Source of the DNA: Terramyces sp. JEL0728
Lineage: Eukaryota; Chytridiomycota; Chytridiomycetes; Rhizophydiales; Terramycetaceae
DNA: 64,000 nucleotides
Assembly: GCA_027603945.1 (NCBI GenBank)
Contig: JADIIU010000002.1
Coordinates: 310,001-374,000, forward strand
Reading direction: 5' to 3'
The position numbers and the translations under genes are program-made. Under the pieces are notes generated by a model that ran no database searches, was not told where the DNA came from, and saw only the letters and a program-made list of their open reading frames with translations. Positions 57,860 through 64,000 of this stretch are shown piece by piece; the stretch's first letter is position 1, and each line of letters starts with the position of its first letter.

Positions 57860-59536
57860 TTAAACAAATTGTACAGTTAAATTGCTAAAATCTCCCAGTA
57901 TTCTCCGAATCTCCCTCCTATCCAATTTCGTAATATCTGGTTTAAACTCTTTTGAAAACGAGAGTGTAAAATGGCGTGAAACTGTATCCTTCAGCACACT
58001 GATGACTTTTATCACGCCATTGCTGGTGAACTGATGATTGCCTAAAATCTCGAGAGTTTTAAGCCTGGATTTCTGTATACCCGGAACAAGAAGTTCCAAG
58101 TCTTTGTCCTCCATGTTTGAAAAACATAAGCAAAGATGGGATAAGTTGGTTTGAGGTAATATCTGTGACATTAGTCGTGCCTCTTCTTCATGCAACCCCA
58201 TGCTTATAAGTATCAGCTTTGATAATTTAGAATGTAACAAGCCTTGAATAAAGTTGCAAATTCCAAACTCTTCCCGCGCTTCATACGCGCTGATATTCAA
58301 TTCGTCTAAATTGGTATATTTAAGATATTTCGCAACTATTTCCACGTATTTGACTGGTTGAAGCGTAGCCTGAATTTCAAGTTTTCTGATTTTTGACTTT
58401 TGTAGTTCAATCAAGAGATCTTTTAGGTTTGAGAGGGAGATCTCAATACAGAGATGTTGCACATTTGATTTGCTAATATTGCTGACTAGTATTTCTTCAG
58501 AGTTGGAATCCAAGTCCCTGAGCTCCAGTTTGTCAATTTGTGAATTGGGCAAATGTTCCAGCAGGATCGATATATCCTCTTCAGCAAAATCATTGTTTTC
58601 AATTATCAGATCCTTAATGTTTGAAGACCCCAGAGATTTTGAAATAGCCAATAATCCGACACTAGTGACTTTGTTGTAACTTAAATCAAGCTGCTCCAGA
58701 TTGCATTTACTGACTATATTTGCCAAAGCTTCCGTTCCTGCATCTCTGATTGCATTCCTGGATAGGTTTAATTGTTTAATGAGGCAATTTGGCAAAATAT
58801 TCGCAATGTCCTTTGCAGAGCTATCGTCCAGATCGCAATTCATGATGTGCAGAGCCTTGATAGATGTATACGGAATTCTTTCAGTGAAAATTCGGATATT
58901 ATTGTTCATGAATCGATTTCTTCCAATTTCTAATATCTCCAGGGCAGTCTTTTCCAGTAACTCTCCAATTGTATCCCAATTTTCCTTGTTATTCTCCAGA
59001 TTCATATACACGCTTAAATTCTTTAGGCCGACCAAGTTACAAATTGATCGATCAATAATATAGCCCTTATCGAATAAGCCGCCTAGCTGTAATTCAGTCA
59101 ACTGATGCCGATAATTTGAATTCCAGTCTATTAATATTTCAGGTCTTGAATTTACGTTTATCATGAGATGCAATTCATCTGAGGGTGGAAAGCTGTTTAA
59201 TAAACTGGAATAGAAAAATCCTCCAATATCTACGTGATGAAATTTGTATATTCCCCCATGAAGGTTTTCCAGTGGGTTCAAGAATTTCATGACTCTATCG
59301 TCTCCGACAATATCTTCTTCATCTCCTGGACAATAGTACACCTCGTCTTCCGTTAATTTCAGCTCAATGGATTTTCCAGATATTGGAATAGGGCAATCCT
59401 GCGGTCCGAATATCCTGTACGGTGCAAGGAGTGCATAGTAGGATTTGTTTACAAGAGAGAGGAATCCCAAGTCCTTTATATCGAGATTGTTGATGATTTG
59501 TGACTGAAGCTCGAATGGCAGATTAACTAATTTCAT
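57860..59536 (-). CDS. F-box protein with RNI-type LRRs
   Basis: 558 residues, single exon. F-box: LPFELQSQIINNLDIKDLGF then LSLVNKSYYALLAPYRIFGP. A middle region with IYKFHHVDIGGFFYSSLLN is a family block. LRRs: LIKQLNLSRNAIRDAGTEAL, NLEQLDLSYNKVTSVGLLAI. Near-identical length and order to its neighbours support origin by tandem duplication, though sequence divergence is large, so the copies are not recent. Confidence 0.78.
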   Translation of the reverse strand: MKLVNLPFELQSQIINNLDIKDLGFLSLVNKSYYALLAPYRIFGPQDCPIPISGKSIELKLTEDEVYYCPGDEEDIVGDDRVMKFLNPLENLHGGIYKFHHVDIGGFFYSSLLNSFPPSDELHLMINVNSRPEILIDWNSNYRHQLTELQLGGLFDKGYIIDRSICNLVGLKNLSVYMNLENNKENWDTIGELLEKTALEILEIGRNRFMNNNIRIFTERIPYTSIKALHIMNCDLDDSSAKDIANILPNCLIKQLNLSRNAIRDAGTEALANIVSKCNLEQLDLSYNKVTSVGLLAISKSLGSSNIKDLIIENNDFAEEDISILLEHLPNSQIDKLELRDLDSNSEEILVSNISKSNVQHLCIEISLSNLKDLLIELQKSKIRKLEIQATLQPVKYVEIVAKYLKYTNLDELNISAYEAREEFGICNFIQGLLHSKLSKLILISMGLHEEEARLMSQILPQTNLSHLCLCFSNMEDKDLELLVPGIQKSRLKTLEILGNHQFTSNGVIKVISVLKDTVSRHFTLSFSKEFKPDITKLDRREIRRILGDFSNLTVQFV

Positions 59537-59572
59537 TCAAAATTTTCAGAGAATTTGAAAAATAAGTGTATA

Positions 59573-60425
59573 TTAATTTGTATCCAAGTTGAGAGACTGC
59601 CGGCTCTTATGTGCAGTCTCCATCGCTCTTGTTTCCTGGTTTATTTTGATTGAATTGTTATTCGGATTCGTATAATCCACAACAAATGTGTTCTGGACAT
59701 ACAACGCAAATGTCCCTATTCCATTCCCTACAGTTAATTTAAATTACCCGCAGCAGCAGATATACTAAAAATATACCCCGATGGAAAGACCGCTACAGTA
59801 ATAACAAACAGCAACTCCAATACGAAACATGTAACGAATGTCAATCCATCCTAAAGTAAGATTAATGTACCTTGAGCAGGAATTGCCGCGTAATATCTGC
59901 GATTGGCGACTTTGCGACGGTAATCCAGTACAAGATCCCAAGATTAATCAAGTTGTATGAAATCAGAATAACCTTTTCTACTATCAAATTCAAGAGTGGA
60001 AATCCAGTGGCACAGACCAAATTCGCACCTTCTATATCATAATAAAAGCAAAGGTTGGCAATTAGGGATCCAGCCCGAATGACGTAGGAGCATATCGATG
60101 CGTATTGCAACTTTGGATGGTATCGACAAAGCACTTTGATTTTGTAGACCTGATAGGAATCCAAGCATACCTGGCTTGCATATGAAAATATATAGAGAGT
60201 TAAAGACCTTCCTTTACAATCAACTGGTGCTGCCAAATCAAAAGACATGGAGATTACCTGGACCATCATCAAACAAACGGCAGATATCGTGCAAAAGATA
60301 CTCGCGCGGACCCCTTTCTTTGAATATACAAAGACAGAGTCAAGGAATACCGTTCCGCCAAAGCCAAACCCCATTGCGCGAAGGATGTTTGCTAGTATAT
60401 TGGCAAGCGTGTAGTTGATAGTCAT
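59573..60425 (-). CDS. Orphan seven-transmembrane protein
   Basis: Exons 59871-60425, 59749-59850 and 59573-59728, two 20-nt introns, 270 residues from the ATG at 60425. About seven hydrophobic helices are seen, including MGFGFGGTVFLDSVFVY, ASIFCTISAVCLMMVQVI, LTLYIFSYASQVCLDSYQVY and, after the first intron, LTFVTCFVLELLFVITVAVF. The last exons add VQNTFVVDYTNPNNNS and a polar tail. The topology suggests a sensory receptor; no diagnostic motif. It sits between F-box/LRR genes. Without splicing the seventh helix would be lost. Confidence 0.65.
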
Positions 60426-60597
60426 GTATGATATGGTACTAGAAATTGTCAAGCTGTGGTGTGCAGAGACGTCATTTTCGTTGCGTCACCAAATATTCAA
60501 ATTTCTATATCAGAACTACTGATTAAAGGATAATCTTACAGATTCTATCGTGATTTTAGTAAATGTATACATTATATTAATATTAGTATGCCATCAG

Positions 60598-62274
60598 CTA
60601 GCCATATTCAATAAAAAACATTGGACTATCTCCAAGCAATCTGCGTATCGCTCGTTTAGCTTCTCTGTTTACTTTGCTTCCAGTAATAACAAGCTTTCTG
60701 AATTTGCGATTATTCAGCCTCGAAACAAACCGGACAACAGCTGACCCAGGTAATTTAGGTCTACCGCCAAGATAGAGATAAGCCAGCGATGACAGATTGA
60801 TTCCAGGTATCAGTTTATCCAGCTCTTTTTCCGTCATCTTGGGGCAATTGATTCTAAATGAAGTTATATTAGTGAATGGTAGCTGTATAAATAATAGTGT
60901 TAGTTGGTCCTTGTCCAACTCAATCCCAGATAGATCAATCTGTTGCAGCGCGCTCTCTTTGGTCAGGTTGTTAAATAGTGCAAAGCAGTCAACGACATAT
61001 GTCTCACTGCATTCTTTAATAATACATATATTCTTTACCGGGGTATCATTGATATATTTGGAAAGAATATCCATCCGTTCCTGCACATAATCATCAAACT
61101 TGAATTCAATTTTCTTTAATTTGGATTGTTTTGCCGCTTCCATAAAATTACCTAAATTTCCAAGTGATATCTGTATATCGATACTCTCTAATTTTGATTT
61201 TGCAAGCGATCTGATCAGAGCTTTCTCCGATTCAGGTCCAATTTGGCTTACTTCTAGCCAGGTTAGGTGCAGATTCTCCAAATTAGAGTATAGCGGATAC
61301 ATTGAATCTTCCATTTCATCTTCAGTTATAAACAGTTCAGTGATTTTCGAATGTTCCAGTGATTTTGATAATAATCTAATGTCAGCCTCTGTCAAAAAGT
61401 TCCAGGCAATGTTCAAGATTGTCAGTTTTGATTTTGCAAGAGCGTGAGAGAGTGCGGTATATCCTGATTCACTTATAGTCGCGTTATCTTGAAAATTAAG
61501 GGCTTCCAGTCTACAATTAGGCAGTACATTTGCAATCGTCTGAACAAATTCATCATCTACATCGCAGCTGTAAATAGTCAGATATTCCAAATTAGATGAA
61601 GGCAGCATTGAAGCTAGTAGCTGGGAACACTGATTTACATTAGGATTATTTGCAATTTCTAAACCTTTGGCTTTGGTATTCCTTAAAACATTGAATATAA
61701 TATCCCACAAGGTTTTTAAATCCTGAGTTTCATCAATGCCTTCAACTAGGACTTCCTCGAGATTTGTCATTCTGGTAAGATGGCCCAAGACATTTGTCGC
61801 ATTTCTACTCTCTCCGCACAGCTTTATTTTGGTGATTCTATCCAGTGCTGAATCGCTAACTGCATCCCAGTTGATCCGTGCTGTAGATTTCCAATTTAGA
61901 ATCAGCTCCAGGCCATTTGAGGGTGGTAGGTTTTTATGTAAACTTGAAAATAACTGTCCTCCAATAGATGTACAACTAAATCTGTATATTCCTTGTGATA
62001 AAAATGCAAGTGCTGGGATATTCATCAATTTCACTTTATCCATCAAGTGATCGATATCTGTCCCGACTAGTGCATAATTATCTTTATCTTCTGCCAATTC
62101 TAGGTTGAGATACGTGCGTAATTGCAAATAGGGACAAGGAGATGGGCCAAATAAACGGTAAGGAGCGAGTAATGTATAGTAAAATTTGTCTACTAGGGAT
62201 AGATATGGCAAATCTTTTACGTCAAAGTGACTGAAAACTTTGTATTGGATGTCTATTGGCAGTATGTTTATCAT
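60598..62274 (-). CDS. F-box protein with RNI-type LRRs
   Basis: 558 residues from the ATG at 62274, chosen because INILPIDIQYKVFSHFDVKD aligns with the F-box starts of its paralogues; the open frame and an in-frame ATG extend further upstream. Then LPYLSLVDKFYYTLLAPYRL, the family block IYRFSCTSIGGQLFSSLHKN, and LRRs such as RLEALNFQDNATISESGYTA and KLTILNIAWNFLTEADIRLL. Same length as the adjacent copy at 57860-59536. Confidence 0.77.
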   Translation of the reverse strand: MINILPIDIQYKVFSHFDVKDLPYLSLVDKFYYTLLAPYRLFGPSPCPYLQLRTYLNLELAEDKDNYALVGTDIDHLMDKVKLMNIPALAFLSQGIYRFSCTSIGGQLFSSLHKNLPPSNGLELILNWKSTARINWDAVSDSALDRITKIKLCGESRNATNVLGHLTRMTNLEEVLVEGIDETQDLKTLWDIIFNVLRNTKAKGLEIANNPNVNQCSQLLASMLPSSNLEYLTIYSCDVDDEFVQTIANVLPNCRLEALNFQDNATISESGYTALSHALAKSKLTILNIAWNFLTEADIRLLSKSLEHSKITELFITEDEMEDSMYPLYSNLENLHLTWLEVSQIGPESEKALIRSLAKSKLESIDIQISLGNLGNFMEAAKQSKLKKIEFKFDDYVQERMDILSKYINDTPVKNICIIKECSETYVVDCFALFNNLTKESALQQIDLSGIELDKDQLTLLFIQLPFTNITSFRINCPKMTEKELDKLIPGINLSSLAYLYLGGRPKLPGSAVVRFVSRLNNRKFRKLVITGSKVNREAKRAIRRLLGDSPMFFIEYG

Positions 62275-62539
62275 TGGTTTTTTTTGTGGGAAAAATCTTT
62301 TGCCAGGATTCAATCTCAATACTATCCCAGGAGAAAGCCATTGAAGCATAAACGTGCATCTTGTCTGGCTCTTTGGCAAGATGCTTGCTCTACTCTAACT
62401 TGGATAACTGCCCATGTCTATAAATAGAACAAACTAATCGATGGACTGGATACTCCATCCTCTTACCCTTCAACCGCCATATTGTTATGAAATCGATCAA
62501 CTTTCACTGCTGTGCAAAATGCAAAAGGTTGTCAATATA

Positions 62540-64000
62540 TTAAGATACCATATCAATTTTCAAATTCGGATTGTTCCCCAGAACACTTCTTAATCTTGCG
62601 CGGTCTTGCTTGGTGAAATTCGCACTGCTAAGTTCAAGCAGTCTTAATTTGGAATCTTTTATACCATCAATGAACTGGATAATGCCTGCAGTAGTCACTT
62701 TAGTATTGGTATATGCATTAAAGCAAAGTGTAAGGTAATCTACAGATGATTGGTTGATAGCTGGAGCCAATACCTGCAGATCCTTGTTGGTAATGTTGGG
62801 ATGGAGTAGCTGTACTTGCGTCAAATTAGTATTTGGTAAATGGTTTGCAATCTTTACAAAATCCTCCTTTTCCAAAGCAATATCAGACAAGTCAATTTTT
62901 TTCAAGTTACTTGTCTTGTTCAAGCTCAGAAAGAGCGGTGAGCAGCCAACATTTCCAAACACAAAATCAGTATTAAATCGTATTTCTTCCAATGTGGTTT
63001 CGCCTATTTGTCGAGAAATACTTTTGAATCTTTCATCAATATTATCTTCAAATGACATGCTCATAGTTTTGATTGTTGAATTTCTCAGTGCAACGAATAA
63101 TCTCTCTGTGTTTTCTGGTGAAATATTGATATCAAGTATTTTGATCTTGGATTTGTTGATGGAAGCAATCAACGCATCTTCAGACTTTGGTCCAGTTTCC
63201 AATACCTTTAAATACTCAAGTGAGCTATTTGGAATGTTTTCGTACAATACATACATTTCGTCCGCGTTGTAATCATTGCACTCTAGTTCAAAGTGTTTTA
63301 ATTTGGAGTTTGGAAGCGCTTCTGATAATTTCTGTAGTCCATCAAATGAAATATTATTGGAGTTGAGGACCAAGTGTGTCAAAGTTGATTGTGCGAGCGA
63401 TCTTGATAAAGCTGTAGCACCGATATCTGCAATTGAATTTCCAGACAAATCCAAATGCGATAGAGAACAGTCAGGCAACACTTTAGCTATCTCTACCAAT
63501 AAATCGTCATTAATCGCGCAATTCATAATTTCCAGACGAGCAAGATTGGTATTCGGTAGCTTAGAAGAAAATATCGCTCCACTGTGATTCAATAACACAC
63601 CTCCATATATTGTGAGATCTTTGATACAATTTGTGCATACTGCATGGAATATTGCAGCCCAGTCGAGTGCATTATCCGAACGGTGGCTTCTATCCAAGAC
63701 TAACTCCTTTAGTCCAGCGAACCGATATAGATTCTCCAAGACTCCACCAACCTTTGTATCTGTGTAATAATGTAATTTTGTAACCTTTGCGAGATCAGAG
63801 TCTGCAATAGTCAACCACGGAATGGTAGCGCTAGAACTTGAATGCAGTTTAAGAAGGATCCGGCTTGCGCTTGGTAAATGCGCATGCAGTTCTGAAAAAT
63901 ATGCAGCCCCGATATCAGCAATATGGAATCTATAAATACCATTTCCAAGTAGTTTCAATTTTTCAACTACATCAGGATTTAATTGATTTGCTGCCTGATC
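62540..64000 (-). CDS. F-box/LRR protein, 5' end outside the window
   Basis: The frame is open from base 64000 (no start codon seen) to the stop at 62540, giving 486 visible residues. The F-box lies beyond the edge. Visible family blocks: IYRFHIADIGAAYFSELHAH, then LRRs LSHLDLSGNSIADIGATALS, TLTHLVLNSNNISFDGLQKL and KLKHFELECNDYNADEMYVL, and the C-terminal TTAGIIQFIDGIKDSKLRLL. By alignment with its neighbours about 70 residues are missing. Confidence 0.78.
   Translation of the reverse strand, partial: DQAANQLNPDVVEKLKLLGNGIYRFHIADIGAAYFSELHAHLPSASRILLKLHSSSSATIPWLTIADSDLAKVTKLHYYTDTKVGGVLENLYRFAGLKELVLDRSHRSDNALDWAAIFHAVCTNCIKDLTIYGGVLLNHSGAIFSSKLPNTNLARLEIMNCAINDDLLVEIAKVLPDCSLSHLDLSGNSIADIGATALSRSLAQSTLTHLVLNSNNISFDGLQKLSEALPNSKLKHFELECNDYNADEMYVLYENIPNSSLEYLKVLETGPKSEDALIASINKSKIKILDINISPENTERLFVALRNSTIKTMSMSFEDNIDERFKSISRQIGETTLEEIRFNTDFVFGNVGCSPLFLSLNKTSNLKKIDLSDIALEKEDFVKIANHLPNTNLTQVQLLHPNITNKDLQVLAPAINQSSVDYLTLCFNAYTNTKVTTAGIIQFIDGIKDSKLRLLELSSANFTKQDRARLRSVLGNNPNLKIDMVS

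Overview
The window is nuclear DNA from a compact, AT-rich eukaryote, most likely an early-diverging flagellated (zoosporic) fungus. The fungal signal comes from a SKT5-like Sel1 protein of the chitin-synthase-activator type, Lam16A-type GH16 enzymes, a DUF3712-like protein and a Yos9/OS-9 lectin. The flagellar signal is IFT56 (TTC26/DYF-13), which only flagellated lineages keep. The species cannot be named from the sequence. Genes are packed on both strands, often with 10-150 bp between them.

The strongest property of the window is its introns. Most 'broken' reading frames are spliced genes whose introns are only 19-22 nt long. I reconstructed 57 by hand (20 of 19 nt, 27 of 20, 9 of 21, 1 of 22). 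All are GT-AG, most carry a TAAY branch-like motif a few bases before the AG, and removing them restores full-length conserved proteins (ARL8, APC1, TOP3, IFT56, CBC2, AP-1 sigma, SLC13 and others). All nine 21-nt introns carry an in-frame stop codon.

Layout. 0-5.8 kb: end of a mitochondrial-looking protein, a 36-bp tandem repeat, ARL8, APC1. 5.8-9.2 kb: three tandem membrane-anchored GH16 beta-glucanase genes. 9.5-18.4 kb: complex I NDUFB4-like, CBC2, a MOZ-like double-PHD MYST acetyltransferase, a SKT5-like Sel1 protein, and topoisomerase III with three GRF fingers. 18.4-21.6 kb: four tandem tubby/DUF6593-like genes. 22-30.3 kb: 7TM receptors, a short-chain dehydrogenase, a flavin monooxygenase and Yos9/OS-9. 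30.5-38.6 kb: a DUF3712-like protein, an IAH1 esterase, RCC1L-like, IFT56, a GPI-type LRR protein and unknowns. 38.6-47.3 kb: two F-box/LRR genes, a fourth GH16, an SLC13 transporter, a GNAT, AP-1 sigma, PIG-P, bL16m and a retropepsin-like protein. 47.3-55.7 kb: four TMEM135-like paralogues flanking CDC5/CEF1. 56-64 kb: four more F-box/LRR genes (the last runs off the edge) with an orphan 7TM gene among them.

Housekeeping genes (cell cycle, splicing, mRNA cap binding, ER quality control, GPI anchors, clathrin traffic, mitochondrial translation, respiration) alternate with locally expanded families (GH16, tubby-like, 7TM, TMEM135-like, F-box/LRR) that look like recent tandem duplications. Several divergent gene pairs have start codons only 11-46 bp apart. 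I found no convincing tRNA, rRNA, CRISPR array or intact transposon.
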